This document shows, piece after piece, positions 9,703-19,483 of a stretch of DNA of 64,000 nucleotides. Both the position numbers and the translations under genes were made by a program. Below the pieces are notes generated by a model. That model saw nothing but the letters and a program-made list of their open reading frames with translations, was not told the origin of the DNA and did no database searches. This DNA comes from Gemmatimonadota bacterium (lineage in GTDB: Bacteria > Gemmatimonadota > Gemmatimonadetes > Gemmatimonadales > Gemmatimonadaceae), in NCBI GenBank assembly GCA_027307165.1, contig DAHUXM010000021.1, positions 310,001 to 374,000 on the forward strand, given 5' to 3'. Every line of letters starts with the position of its first letter. Within the stretch, counting starts at the first letter, position 1.

Positions 9703-9930
9703 ACCCTACCCGTGGCCCCTTTACCCGCAATCGGATTCGGTGATACACAACGCCAACCCCGTCGCGCACCCACGACCCCTTTACCCGCAATCGGATTCGG
9801 TGATACACAACGCCAACCCCGTCGCGCACCCACGACCCCTTTACCCGCAATCGGGTTCGGCGGAACACAACCACAACCCGTCGCGCACCCCTGGCCCCTT
9901 TACCCGCAATCGGATTCGGTGAAACACTAC
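9652..9930. repeat. Right array of ~60-bp repeats, inverted relative to left array
   Basis: Four full copies and one partial copy of the unit CCCCTTTACCCGCAATCGG plus ATTCGGTGATACACAA, spaced 59-60 bp. The copies beginning near 9712 and 9772 are almost identical, which points to recent tandem duplication. The orientation is opposite to the array at 8842-9013. The array ends about 70 bases before the 3' end of the E1 gene. Confidence 0.85.
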
Positions 9931-10000
9931 GGCAACCTGCACGGACCCGCATCCCGGAACGACGCCTTTCCACGGAACCCGGTTGCTGCCGGCGCCAGCG

Positions 10001-12442
10001 TCACACTCCCAGCGCTGGAAACCTCGCGACGTTCGTCTCGCGCACGATCTCGTACACGGCGTCGAATACCGTCTCGACGTTGGGCTTGGACCAGTAGTCG
10101 CCGTCCCGTCCGTACGCAGCGCGATGTGCGGCCGCCGAGAGCGTACGTGGCGCCGCATCGAGCCAGTAGAATCCGCCCTGCCGTTCCAGCACTTCCTGCA
10201 TCATGTATGCAGTCGCGCCACCGGGGACATCCTCGTCCAGGAACAGCACCTTGTTCGTCTTCTTGAGTGATTCGACGATCACACCGTTGATGTCGAAGGG
10301 AAGCAGCGACTGTACGTCGATCACTTCCACGCTCACGCCGGCGTTGTCCTCGAGCAGACGCGCAGCGTCAAGCGCGATCTTGCAGCACGCGCCGTAGGTA
10401 ACTACCGTGACGTCGGAGCCCTCGCGCAGTATCTCGGGCACTCCGAGCGGCAGCGTGAACGTTCCGATGTTGGATGGAAGCTTTTCCTTCACGCGGTATG
10501 CGTTGAGCACCTCGACCACGATCGCCGGATCATCTCCCTGGAGCAGGGTGTTGTAGAACCCGGCAGCACGTGTCATGTCGCGCGGGACGAGAATGTACAT
10601 TCCGCGAAGCGTGCCCAGCATCATGGCCATAGGCGAGCCGGAATGCCACACACCTACGAGACGGTGGCCACGCGTGCGCACTATCACGGGGGCCTTCTGC
10701 CCACCACGCGTGCGGTAGCGTAGCGTCGCAAGGTCGTCCGACATTACCTGAAGTGCGTACAGCAGATAGTCGAGGTACTGGATCTCCGCGATCGGCCGCA
10801 GGCCGCGCATGGCCATGCCTATCGCCTGACCGATGATCGTGCATTCGCGAATCCCCGTATCTCCCACGCGCAACTCGCCGTAGCGAGCCTGCAGATCGAC
10901 GAATCCCTGATTCACGTCACCGAGCTTGCCGACATCCTCACCGAACGCTATGACGCGAGGGTCGCGTTTGAGCGCCGCGTCGAAACAGGCATTGAGCACC
11001 ATGTAGCCGTCGATGTCGGGTGCATCGTCTGGATAGTTCGGTGCTTCTATCTTCACTGCCATCGCCGATTCGGTGGATTCCGAATACAGCTCCGCGTGAT
11101 AGCGGTCGTTCATCAGAGTTTCCTGAGCACGCTTCCACTCGATCAGTGGCTCCGCAAGCGATGGCGTGTCGCGCAAGGCGACGATCGCTTCGTGTGCTGC
11201 GGCCGCGATCTCGCGTCGCAATGGTGTGGAGCGAGCCGCAAGATCCTTCGCAATCGTGGCGAGTGTCGTCGCGGACGCATCCGGTGCGTTCGCGGCGGCT
11301 GCCGTCACCAGAGCGTGCAGCTCGTCCTTCTCGGCGTTGATCGGCGACTGGTACGCCCGCCACGCCTCATCACGTCCCGCGCGCGCCTGATCCGTCGCAC
11401 GCTCCTGCAGCGCGTCCATCTCAACTGCGGTTGCGATCTTCTCCTTGATGATCCACTCCCGAAAGCGCGCGATGCCGTCGTGATCCTTCTCCCACTTGAG
11501 CCGCTCCGGTGACTTGTAGCGCTCATGGCTGCCCGAGGTAGAGTGGCCGTGCGGTTGCGTCATCTCGATGACGTGAACGACAGCGGGGACGTGGCCGCGG
11601 CGAACGATGTTGGCCGTGCGTTGGAAGGTCTCGACGAGCGCCGGATAATCCCAGCCGCGAACGACCTCGAGCTCGAAGCCCTTCTTCTCGGATGTTCGCT
11701 TGAACCCCTGCAGCAACTCGGAAATGCTCCCCTTGGTCACCTGCATGTCGTTGGGAACCGATATGCCGTACCAGTCGTCCCATACGGACAGAAGCATGGG
11801 GACCTGCAACACGCCCGCGGCGTTCACGGCTTCCCAGAAGACTCCCTCCGCGCACGACGCATTGCCGATGGTGCCGAATGCGATCTCGTTGCCGTTGTGC
11901 GAGAACTGGGTGAACTGGTGCAGCTCCTTCAGATTGCGATACAGCTTGGATGCGTACGCGAGTCCGAGGAGGCGCGGCATCTGCGAGCCGGTGGGCGAGC
12001 TGTCAGCGGATGACTGGTACTGCTCAGTGAGGTTCTTCCACCGCCCCTGGCCGTCGAGCATGCGTGTGCCGAAGTGCGCATTCATCCCGCGGCCACCCGA
12101 TGCCGGATCGGCGGAGATGTCGGCGTGTGCGTAGAGCTGCGCGAAGAACTGTTGAACTGTGAGCAGGCCGAGTGCGAACATCAGCGTCTGATCGCGATAG
12201 TAGCCCGACCTGATGTCGCCCGGCTCGAAGGATCTGGCCAGCGCGACCTGCGCGACTTCCTTTCCATCGCCGAAAATTCCGAACATCGCCCTGCCGAGCA
12301 TCACTTCGCCGCGAGCCAGCGTGCTCACCTGGCGGCTCGTGTACGCGATTTCGTAATCCTTCAATACGCCGGTGCGATCCGCCTTGTCGGCTTTCACAGC
12401 CCTGGTCGCGATCGCCGCGCCGCCATCTTTGACTTTGCTCAA
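10001..12442 (-). CDS. 2-oxo acid dehydrogenase E1, fused alpha and beta subunits
   Basis: Thiamine-diphosphate E1 component of a branched-chain 2-oxo acid or pyruvate dehydrogenase complex, with alpha and beta parts in one 813-residue chain. The alpha half (about 30-430) has YYRDQTLMFALG, HFGTRMLDGQGR and a TPP region around GTIGNASCAEGVFWEAVNAA. The beta half (about 470-813) has VIAFGEDVGKLGDVNQGF and a transketolase C-terminal domain (VTVVTYGACCKIAL). TTG is the start, with GGAG five bases upstream. Fused E1 chains occur in Bacteroidota and Gemmatimonadota relatives. No E2 or E3 gene is adjacent; the MerA-like protein at 52.1 kb is not an obvious partner. Confidence 0.88.
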   Translation of the reverse strand: MSKVKDGGAAIATRAVKADKADRTGVLKDYEIAYTSRQVSTLARGEVMLGRAMFGIFGDGKEVAQVALARSFEPGDIRSGYYRDQTLMFALGLLTVQQFFAQLYAHADISADPASGGRGMNAHFGTRMLDGQGRWKNLTEQYQSSADSSPTGSQMPRLLGLAYASKLYRNLKELHQFTQFSHNGNEIAFGTIGNASCAEGVFWEAVNAAGVLQVPMLLSVWDDWYGISVPNDMQVTKGSISELLQGFKRTSEKKGFELEVVRGWDYPALVETFQRTANIVRRGHVPAVVHVIEMTQPHGHSTSGSHERYKSPERLKWEKDHDGIARFREWIIKEKIATAVEMDALQERATDQARAGRDEAWRAYQSPINAEKDELHALVTAAAANAPDASATTLATIAKDLAARSTPLRREIAAAAHEAIVALRDTPSLAEPLIEWKRAQETLMNDRYHAELYSESTESAMAVKIEAPNYPDDAPDIDGYMVLNACFDAALKRDPRVIAFGEDVGKLGDVNQGFVDLQARYGELRVGDTGIRECTIIGQAIGMAMRGLRPIAEIQYLDYLLYALQVMSDDLATLRYRTRGGQKAPVIVRTRGHRLVGVWHSGSPMAMMLGTLRGMYILVPRDMTRAAGFYNTLLQGDDPAIVVEVLNAYRVKEKLPSNIGTFTLPLGVPEILREGSDVTVVTYGACCKIALDAARLLEDNAGVSVEVIDVQSLLPFDINGVIVESLKKTNKVLFLDEDVPGGATAYMMQEVLERQGGFYWLDAAPRTLSAAAHRAAYGRDGDYWSKPNVETVFDAVYEIVRETNVARFPALGV

Positions 12443-12676
12443 CAGTGCTCCGATTTTGTCTGCTTACGCCTGTCACAGGAGTTCCGGGAGCCCTAAAGCG
12501 CCCCTGCCTGGGAATATCGCCAGATTGAACGACACACCCGGCAGCGAGCAATTTAGCCAGCCGCGTTCCATTTTTTGCATCCGGGGCTCGCGCCCGTCAC
12601 GAATCTCACATCTGGAGGGCCGTAACTCGTTGTAATGCTTGGATTTCGGGCCTCCAGCCTCTAAATTTATCAGGTT

Positions 12677-13963
12677 ATGGTACGAGTCGCCCGGGTCCAG
12701 CCAGATAGCGTCGCCGCGGAGCTTGGAATTGTTCCGGGGACGGAGATTCTGAGCGTCGATGGGCGTGCCATTGCCGACTTCCTCGATTGGGAATTTCTAT
12801 CCGCCGAGGATGAAGTCACGATCGAGGTGAGGCAGCCCGACGGAGAGACGGTCATCTTCGAAGTGGAGCGGCCGGAGCTCGAGCCGTGGGGCATCATGCT
12901 CGAGCCACCGCGCGTCCGTCAGTGCGCCAACCGCTGCGAGTTCTGTTTCATCGAAGGACTCCCGACGGGCCTCCGCAAGCCGCTGTATCTGCGCGATGAC
13001 GACTATCGACTGTCGTTCGCGTACGGCAACTTCGCGACGCTCTCGAACGTCAAGGAGCGCGACATCAAGCGCATTCTCGAATACCGTCTGTCGCCACTCT
13101 ACGTATCGGTCCACGCGACCAACTGGGAAACGCGCAAGGTAGTTCTCAACAACCCCAAGGTACCGAACATCATCGAGCAGCTCACGCGCCTCGGGGAAGG
13201 TGGAATACAGTTCCACTGTCAGATGGTCGTGGTTCCGGGACTGAACGACGGCGCGGTGCTCGAAGAGTCGCTCCAGGATCTCTGGAACATGGGCGACTCC
13301 GTCATCTCTGCCGCCGTGATCCCCGTGGGACTCACGCAGTTCTCGCATCTGTACACCGGAAAGTCGATGGACCGTGACACTGCTCGCGGTCTGCTCGAGC
13401 ACGTCGAGCGCTGGAGCGAGCGCGGAATGCGCGAGCGCGGGATGTCTTGGGTTGTGGGCTCGGACGAGCTGTACCTGCTGGCCGAGCGCGAGCTTCCCGG
13501 CGAGGAGCACTATGGAGATTTTGCGCAGATAGAAAACGGAATCGGATCTGTCGCGCTGCTCCGCGTTCGCGTTCGCGACGGGCTGTCACAGCTACCGTCC
13601 ATGCCGGGCCGGCGTATCGGCGTCGTGACGGGCGTATCGATGGGAGCTCTGATGCCGCCGCTGCTCGACCAGCTCACACGAGCCACGGGCGCGCACTTCG
13701 AGCTGATCGTCGCGGAGAATTCACTGTTCGGACCAACCACCACGGCGTCGGGCTTGCTCGTCGGCGCTGACATTCGGCGCTCCCTCGCTGACCGGCACGA
13801 CCTCGACCTGGCGCTAATCCCCGCCGAAACAATCAACGAAGACGGAATTTTTCTGGACGACGCCTCATTCATCGCTGTTCGCGAATCGCTACCCATGCCT
13901 GTATTTCCCTCGTACGACTTCATCGACGTTCTCGCGTCCGAGCCGAGCGGGGTTGCAGCGTGA
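12677..13963 (+). CDS. DUF512 radical-SAM-like protein with N-terminal PDZ
   Basis: A 428-residue protein of the DUF512 family (TIGR03279-like). A small PDZ-like domain (residues 1-65, VQPDSVAAELGIVPGTEIL) is followed by a CxxxCxxC cluster in CANRCEFCF (Cys 83, 87, 90), which suggests a radical-SAM iron-sulfur cluster. Then come the DUF512 core and its GVVTGVSMGAL-type C-terminal segment. The function is not established; conserved linkage to der suggests a role around ribosome or GTPase biology, which is inference. The stop overlaps the start of der (GTGA). Confidence 0.88.
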   Translation: MVRVARVQPDSVAAELGIVPGTEILSVDGRAIADFLDWEFLSAEDEVTIEVRQPDGETVIFEVERPELEPWGIMLEPPRVRQCANRCEFCFIEGLPTGLRKPLYLRDDDYRLSFAYGNFATLSNVKERDIKRILEYRLSPLYVSVHATNWETRKVVLNNPKVPNIIEQLTRLGEGGIQFHCQMVVVPGLNDGAVLEESLQDLWNMGDSVISAAVIPVGLTQFSHLYTGKSMDRDTARGLLEHVERWSERGMRERGMSWVVGSDELYLLAERELPGEEHYGDFAQIENGIGSVALLRVRVRDGLSQLPSMPGRRIGVVTGVSMGALMPPLLDQLTRATGAHFELIVAENSLFGPTTTASGLLVGADIRRSLADRHDLDLALIPAETINEDGIFLDDASFIAVRESLPMPVFPSYDFIDVLASEPSGVAA

Positions 13964-15270
13964 GCGGTACTCCCGTCGTCGCGATCATCGGACGCCCCAA
14001 CGTCGGCAAATCTGCTCTCTTCAACCGAATCGTCGGTGGAAACACCGCGATCGTAAGTGACGAGGCCGGCACGACGCGCGATCGTCACTTCGGACGCGCC
14101 GAATGGAATGGCCGATCGTTCTGGCTCGTCGACACAGGCGGCCTGCCGGAGAATACGCGCGAGGCGATCGACGGTGAGATTCGCAAGCAGGTTCTCGAGG
14201 CAATCGCCGAAGCTGACCTGTTGGCATTCGTGGTCGATGCACAGGTTGGGGTGCATCCCAACGACGCGAAAGTCCTCGACCTGCTGCGTGAATCCGGGAA
14301 GCCCTGGGTGGTCATCGCGAACAAGGTCGACGATCCCGCCAGCGCCGACTTCTACGAGTTCTACAGACTCGGGGCAGGCGAGCCGATCCCGGTTTCAGCG
14401 ACGAACGGCAAGGGATCGGGAGATCTCCTCGACGCAATCACCGAACTACTTCCGGAGACTACCGAAGAGGAGACCGACGCAATCCGCGTTGCAGTTGTGG
14501 GTCGTCCGAACGTCGGGAAGTCTTCGCTCGTGAACCGCATGCTCGGCGAACAGCGTCTCGTCGTTTCGGAAGTCGCTGGCACTACCAGGGACGCCATCGA
14601 CACGCCGTTCAGGTATCACGGCCGCGATTTCGTCTTCATCGACACCGCTGGTCTGCGGCGTCAGGCAAAGATCGACGACGGTATCGAGTTCTATTCGTCG
14701 CTCCGGACGCGCCGCGCGATCGAGCGCGCCGATGTGTGCATCCTCGTGATCGATGCGGTCGAAGGTCTGCACAACCAGGATCTCAAGATCGCGACGATGG
14801 CGTGGGATTCCGGCCGCGGATTGATCGTGGTCGTGAACAAGTGGGATCTGAAGGAGAAGGAGAACAACACTGCCGCGAAGTTCGAGAAGGACATCGTCGA
14901 GAAAGTGCCGTATCTCGGCTTCGTTCCCTTCGTATTCACTTCCGCGCTCACCGGACAGCGGGTAACGAAGCTGTTCGACCTCGTTCTTCAGGTCGAGGCC
15001 GAGCGCGAAAAGAGAATCTCGACCTCCGACATAAACGAAACGTTGCAGAGCCTCCTCGCGCGCCGACAGCCGCCACAGGCAGCGGGTCGCGAGATCAAAT
15101 TGAACTACGCTACGCAGGTGGAAACGTCACCGCCGACGATCGCGGTGTTCGGTAATCATCCCGAGCTGGTACAGGAGCATTACATACGCTTTCTGCACAA
15201 TGGATTCAGAGCGGCCTACGGATTCACCGGCAATCCGCTCAACATCGTCCTGCGGCGTAAATCGGCGTAG
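13960..15270 (+). CDS. der: Ribosome biogenesis GTPase Der
   Basis: Tandem-domain GTPase needed for 50S maturation. There are two P-loops GRPNVGKS (near residues 9-16 and 180-187), two G3 motifs (DTGGLPE and DTAGLRR) and two NKxD motifs (ANKVDD and VNKWDL). A C-terminal KH-like domain follows. It has 436 residues, as usual. The GTG start overlaps the previous stop by four bases, and the stop abuts plsY directly. Confidence 0.96.
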   Translation: MSGTPVVAIIGRPNVGKSALFNRIVGGNTAIVSDEAGTTRDRHFGRAEWNGRSFWLVDTGGLPENTREAIDGEIRKQVLEAIAEADLLAFVVDAQVGVHPNDAKVLDLLRESGKPWVVIANKVDDPASADFYEFYRLGAGEPIPVSATNGKGSGDLLDAITELLPETTEEETDAIRVAVVGRPNVGKSSLVNRMLGEQRLVVSEVAGTTRDAIDTPFRYHGRDFVFIDTAGLRRQAKIDDGIEFYSSLRTRRAIERADVCILVIDAVEGLHNQDLKIATMAWDSGRGLIVVVNKWDLKEKENNTAAKFEKDIVEKVPYLGFVPFVFTSALTGQRVTKLFDLVLQVEAEREKRISTSDINETLQSLLARRQPPQAAGREIKLNYATQVETSPPTIAVFGNHPELVQEHYIRFLHNGFRAAYGFTGNPLNIVLRRKSA

Positions 15271-15927
15271 ATGGGTTCCATCCATCTTCCGGTAGTCGTC
15301 GCGATAGTGATCGCATACGTCGCCGGCTCGATTCCGTCCGCGTACCTGGCGGGGAAGTGGCGCGGTATCGATCTGCGGCAACATGGTTCCGGGAATCTTG
15401 GTGCGACCAACGTCGTGCGCGTGCTCGGCATTCGCATCGGCGCGGTGGTGTTCATCGTCGATTCGTTGAAGGGGTTTCTTCCGGTGTTCTTTCTGCCGGC
15501 GCTCACGGGCGCCGCTCAGCCGGAGCTGATCAGCCTTGCAGTGGGTGGCGCAGCGATCATCGGTCACGTGCGTCCGGTCTTTCTGCTTGGCCAGAAGGGC
15601 GGGAAAGGAGTTGCGACCGCTGGCGGTGTGTTTCTGGGCGTTGCGTGGCTGCCGGCAATCGTGGCGTTCGCCGTGTGGATTGTCGTGTTCGCGACGTCTC
15701 GCTACGTGAGTGTCGCATCACTCAGCGCCGCTCTCGCACTGCCGTTCGCTTTCTTCTTCAGCGGTGTCGCGATCTCGGATCCGTTCTTCATCGCCTCGAT
15801 CATCGTCGCACTGTTCGTGTTCTTCACGCATCGCGCCAACATCGGGCGACTGCGACGTGGCGAGGAGCATCGTTTCAAGAGCGCGAGCGGCGACGGTGTC
15901 GCCCAGCAACCGCCCCGCGTAACGTGA
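15271..15927 (+). CDS. plsY: Acyl-phosphate glycerol-3-phosphate acyltransferase
   Basis: Integral membrane acyltransferase making lysophosphatidic acid from acyl-phosphate and glycerol-3-phosphate, 218 residues. Signature loops are GSIPSAYLAGKW, HGSGNLGATNVVRVLG and LGQKGGKGVATAGG. It begins immediately after the der stop. Pairing with gpsA, which makes its glycerol-3-phosphate substrate, 27 bases downstream, is a common and functionally sensible arrangement. Confidence 0.95.
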   Translation: MGSIHLPVVVAIVIAYVAGSIPSAYLAGKWRGIDLRQHGSGNLGATNVVRVLGIRIGAVVFIVDSLKGFLPVFFLPALTGAAQPELISLAVGGAAIIGHVRPVFLLGQKGGKGVATAGGVFLGVAWLPAIVAFAVWIVVFATSRYVSVASLSAALALPFAFFFSGVAISDPFFIASIIVALFVFFTHRANIGRLRRGEEHRFKSASGDGVAQQPPRVT

Positions 15928-15954
15928 CGAGCACAACGTGACAGGGGCGTCGCG

Positions 15955-16947
15955 ATGAAATGCGCGGTGCTCGGTGCCGGAGCATGGGGTGCGGCGCTTG
16001 CCGACCGCCTGGCGCGGAATGCCCACGACGTGCGTCTGTGGGCATATGAGCCTGACGTTGCGCAGTCAGTGAACGACACGCATCGCAATCGCTTTCTCGC
16101 GGGCGTGGAGATGTCTCCCTCGATCGTCGCATCGACCGAGATGAAGGATGTCGTGGGCGGCGCGCAGTTCGTCGTGCTCGTCGCCCCTTCGCACGTAACG
16201 CGAGCGGTCGCCGAAGCAGCGCAGCCGTACCTGTCGCGTGATGCGATTGTCGTCGTGGCGTCCAAGGGAATCGAGCAACATTCGCTCGCGCGCATGACGG
16301 AAATCGCGGCAGACGTATTCGGTCGATCCGGCGCCGTGGCGCTCTCGGGTCCTACCTTTGCCGCCGAGGTGGCCCGGAACCAACCGACTGCTATTGTGGC
16401 GGCTTGTACCGAGCGGGCGCCTGCGGAGCAGGTTCAGCAACTCTTCCACGGACCGGCATTCCGGGTGTATACGCAGCACGACGTCGTGGGCGTCGAGCTG
16501 GGCGGTGCGGTAAAAAACGTGATGGCCGTCGCGACCGGGATCGCCGAGGGACTGGGCCTGGGATTCAACGCGCGCGCTGCTCTGATCACGAGAGGACTCG
16601 CCGAGATGACGCGGCTTGGTGTCGCGCTTGGCGCCGATCCTGCTACATTTGCCGGACTCGCCGGCATGGGTGATCTGGTGCTCACATGCACCGGGCAGCT
16701 GAGTCGCAACCGCTCGCTGGGCGTCGAAATCGGTAGCGGCAAGACTCTGGATGAGGCACTTGTCGGCCGCGACACAGTGGCGGAGGGCGTTATCACGACG
16801 CGGTCGGCCAGGGAGCTTGCCGAACGCGCTGGAGTGGACATGCCGATCGTGGAAGCGGTCTTCTCCGTCCTGTTCGACGGTCAGGCACCGCGTGACGCGA
16901 TCGTCGATCTGATGAACCGGGATCCGCGCGCCGAGCGCGACGAGTGA
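15955..16947 (+). CDS. gpsA: Glycerol-3-phosphate dehydrogenase (NAD(P)+)
   Basis: Reduces dihydroxyacetone phosphate to sn-glycerol-3-phosphate for phospholipid synthesis, 330 residues. The N-terminal Rossmann motif is VLGAGAWGAALADRLA; SKGIEQHSLARM and the catalytic-domain GGAVKNVMAVATGIAEGLG with NARAALITRGLAEM follow. No anomalies. It supplies PlsY, encoded just upstream. Confidence 0.96.
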   Translation: MKCAVLGAGAWGAALADRLARNAHDVRLWAYEPDVAQSVNDTHRNRFLAGVEMSPSIVASTEMKDVVGGAQFVVLVAPSHVTRAVAEAAQPYLSRDAIVVVASKGIEQHSLARMTEIAADVFGRSGAVALSGPTFAAEVARNQPTAIVAACTERAPAEQVQQLFHGPAFRVYTQHDVVGVELGGAVKNVMAVATGIAEGLGLGFNARAALITRGLAEMTRLGVALGADPATFAGLAGMGDLVLTCTGQLSRNRSLGVEIGSGKTLDEALVGRDTVAEGVITTRSARELAERAGVDMPIVEAVFSVLFDGQAPRDAIVDLMNRDPRAERDE

Positions 16948-16958
16948 AGGGAGAAACC

Positions 16959-17354
16959 GTGGCTACGATACCAGTCCGTGAGTTCTTCTCGATCGGTGAC
17001 GTGTGCGATCTTACCGATCTCAAACCGCACGTTCTTCGCTACTGGGAAAGTCAGTTCCGCTTTCTCCATCCCGCAAAGAACCGCTCCGGCAACCGCGTGT
17101 ACCAGCGCCGCGAGGTCGAGCTGATCATGCTGGTAAAGGAACTGCTCTACGTCGACAAGTACACCATCGAAGGCGCGCGTGCGCGCGTCGATGAATACAG
17201 GAAGAACGGCGCTCTCAAGGCTGCAACGCGCGATGCACTCGCATCCGGCAGCGTCGATGCGCTGGAGCGCGATCTCATGTGGATAGTCAGCGCGCTCGAC
17301 GGCGTCGACGTCGAAGAGTCCGCGGGCGAGCAGGATGAAGAGGTCGCAGAGTGA
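16959..17354 (+). CDS. MerR-family transcriptional regulator
   Basis: A 131-residue protein with an N-terminal MerR winged helix: FFSIGDVCDLTDLKPHVLR followed by YWESQFRFLHPAKN and RVYQRREVELI. The second GTG (16959) is preferred because AAGGGAGA sits five bases upstream. This small type, without a metal-binding C-terminus, often lies in lipid or housekeeping operons. The effector is unknown; the acidic C-terminal tail (DVEESAGEQDEEVAE) is not informative. Confidence 0.85.
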   Translation: MATIPVREFFSIGDVCDLTDLKPHVLRYWESQFRFLHPAKNRSGNRVYQRREVELIMLVKELLYVDKYTIEGARARVDEYRKNGALKAATRDALASGSVDALERDLMWIVSALDGVDVEESAGEQDEEVAE

Positions 17355-18058
17355 TCGACCGAACCGATACGCCGGAAGTGACTGGGGTGGCAGTGTGCAT
17401 CCTGCCGGCGTTCGATGCGGATGCAACGGTTGCGTCCGTCGTCGCGTCGGTGCGCCGGCACATGGGCGCCGTGTTCGTGCTCGGCGTGGATGACGGCTCG
17501 CTCGACGCGACGCGCTCGGTGCTCAAGCGTGCGTGCGATCATGTCATCTGCTTCGACTCCAATCGTGGCAAGGGCGCTGCGTTGCGCGCCGCGTTCGCAC
17601 ATGCCGCCGAGCACTTTCCGCGGAGTCAGGTCGTCACGCTCGACGCGGATGGCCAACACGACCCGGCGTTCGCTCCGCGCCTGCTCGCGGCGCTCGACCT
17701 CGCCGACATCGTGATCGGGACGCGCGAGATCGGTCTGCCGTCCGTTCCTCCGCACCGCCGCATCGCCAACTTCGTATCGACTGCGGCGACGCGCGCAGTT
17801 ACGCGGTTGCGTCTCACCGACAGCCAGTCGGGCTTCCGCGCATTCCGTCCCGAGGTGGTTGCCGCGATCGAAGCGCAGGGCGATCGGTACGAGTACGAAA
17901 CCGATTTCATCGTACGCGCGTCGCACCGCGGTTATCGCATCGCCGAGGTATCCGTTCCGACGATATACGGGCCGCCGAGTCATTTCCGCGAGCTGGTCGA
18001 CAGCTGGCGCGTTGCGCGCGTCCTGTGGAGCCATCGTGCTTCTGCTTTCCGTTCCTGA
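17351..18058 (+). CDS. Glycosyltransferase family 2 (dolichyl/polyprenyl-phosphate type)
   Basis: A cytoplasmic GT-A glycosyltransferase of 235 residues. It has the N-terminal ILPAFDADATVASVV, the nucleotide-binding VLGVDDGSLDATRSVL, NRGKGAALRAAF and the metal motif TLDADGQHDP. The arrangement resembles polyprenol monophosphomannose synthase relatives, without membrane helices. The GTG start overlaps the MerR stop. The sugar donor and acceptor cannot be read from sequence. Confidence 0.85.
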   Translation: MIDRTDTPEVTGVAVCILPAFDADATVASVVASVRRHMGAVFVLGVDDGSLDATRSVLKRACDHVICFDSNRGKGAALRAAFAHAAEHFPRSQVVTLDADGQHDPAFAPRLLAALDLADIVIGTREIGLPSVPPHRRIANFVSTAATRAVTRLRLTDSQSGFRAFRPEVVAAIEAQGDRYEYETDFIVRASHRGYRIAEVSVPTIYGPPSHFRELVDSWRVARVLWSHRASAFRS

Positions 18059-18082
18059 TGTCATCAATCACGTGAAGACTCT

Positions 18083-18838
18083 GTGAAGATCCTTTGCAGC
18101 AACGACGACGGCGTATTCGCCGCCGGGCTCGATGTACTCGTTCGCGCAGCGTCGCAGCTTGGGGACGTAACCGTGGTCGCACCCGATCGCGAGCAGAGTG
18201 CAACAAGCCACTCGCTCACACTGCATCGTCCGTTGCGTCCCGTTCATCTCCCTGACGGACGCTATCAGGTCGACGGTACGCCCACCGATTGCGTGATGCT
18301 CGCCATCGAAGGATTGATGCCCGACCGGCCCGACTGGGTGTTGAGCGGAATCAATCACGGCATGAACATGGGCGAGGACGTGCTGTATTCCGGAACCGTT
18401 GCCGCAGCGATGGAAGGTCTCGTGCTCGGCGTTCCGTCGATCGCATTGTCGTTTGCGGGTGGCGAGATGCGATCCGAGGCGGAGAAGCTCGAGATGCACA
18501 TGCCGGCGGTCGTCGATCTGCTGCGCGAGCTCATCTCTCTCGACGTGCCGAGCACTACGCTGTTCAACGTCAATCTTCCGCCCGTGTTCGGGTCGGATGT
18601 GAAGGGAGTCAAGCTTACGCGGCTCGGGCGGCGTCAGTACACCAATTCGATTCGCCCGATGAGCGATCCGTGGGGGCGGCCGCTGTACTGGATCGGAGCC
18701 GGCGCCATGTCGTGGACCGGCGGCGAGGATTCGGACTACCGCGCCGTCGAGGAAGGCTACATATCAGTGACACCACTTCACCTCGACCTGACCAATAACC
18801 CGATGATAGAATCCGCGGAGAGTTGGTGGCGCCGGTAG
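18083..18838 (+). CDS. surE: 5'/3'-nucleotidase SurE
   Basis: Metal-dependent nucleoside monophosphatase / exopolyphosphatase, 251 residues. Active-site motifs are CSNDDGVFAAGL at the N-terminus, PDREQSATSHSLTLHRPL, and SGINHGMNMGEDVLYSGTVAAAMEG. A GTG start is used. It overlaps pcm, a widespread surE-pcm pairing linked to stationary-phase survival. Confidence 0.95.
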   Translation: MKILCSNDDGVFAAGLDVLVRAASQLGDVTVVAPDREQSATSHSLTLHRPLRPVHLPDGRYQVDGTPTDCVMLAIEGLMPDRPDWVLSGINHGMNMGEDVLYSGTVAAAMEGLVLGVPSIALSFAGGEMRSEAEKLEMHMPAVVDLLRELISLDVPSTTLFNVNLPPVFGSDVKGVKLTRLGRRQYTNSIRPMSDPWGRPLYWIGAGAMSWTGGEDSDYRAVEEGYISVTPLHLDLTNNPMIESAESWWRR

Positions 18839-19482
18839 CCGAAACCGAATACCTCGGCGCTCGACGACATCTTGTGCAGCTGCTGCAGGAGCAGGGCATT
18901 CGCGACCTGGCGGTTCTGCACGCGATCGACGAGGTCCCTCGCCACAGATTCGTCCCGACCGGCGTTCGGCACCGCGCCTACGAGGACTCGTCGCTCCCCA
19001 TCGGGAGTGGCCAGACGATCTCGCAGCCTAGTATTCACGCGCGCTATCTGGAGCTGTTGCACCTGACCGGCGAGGAGCGGGTACTGGAGATAGGCACGGG
19101 CTCCGGCTACCAGACCGCGCTTCTCGCACGAATGGTTGCACAGGTGTTTTCCGTGGAGCGGATTGGTGCGCTCCTGGACCGGGCTCGTGACGTTCTGTGC
19201 GAGATCGGCGTCCGCAACGTATCCTTCCTGTTGGGAGATGGAACGCTGGGTTGGCGGCAATACGGTCCTTACGACGCGATTCTGGTAAGCGCCGCCGCTC
19301 CGACGGTTCCACCCGCATACGTGGAGCAGCTTGCCGAGGGCGGTCGTCTTCTGATCCCGCTCGGCGAGCGTGAGGAGCAGGTCCTCAACGTAATAACTCG
19401 GCGCGGCGACGCGCTGGAGCAGGTGGAGGCGGGCCCTGTGCGGTTCGTGCCCCTGCTGGGCAAAGAGAGTTGGGAGAGTTAA
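18826..19482 (+). CDS. pcm: Protein-L-isoaspartate O-methyltransferase
   Basis: SAM-dependent repair enzyme for isoaspartyl residues, about 218 residues. Family motifs are IGSGQTISQPSIHARYLELL and SAM motif I VLEIGTGSGYQTALLARM. The GTG at 18826 has GGAG five bases upstream and is preferred over the TTG three bases earlier. It overlaps the end of surE by 13 bases, so the two are translationally linked. Confidence 0.95.
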   Translation: MAPVAETEYLGARRHLVQLLQEQGIRDLAVLHAIDEVPRHRFVPTGVRHRAYEDSSLPIGSGQTISQPSIHARYLELLHLTGEERVLEIGTGSGYQTALLARMVAQVFSVERIGALLDRARDVLCEIGVRNVSFLLGDGTLGWRQYGPYDAILVSAAAPTVPPAYVEQLAEGGRLLIPLGEREEQVLNVITRRGDALEQVEAGPVRFVPLLGKESWES

Positions 19483-19483
19483 C

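Noticed and set aside
8842-9930. CRISPR-like look of the spaced repeats
   Set aside because: Whole ~60-bp units are repeated without unique spacers, in two inverted arrays flanking a RAYT gene; no cas genes.
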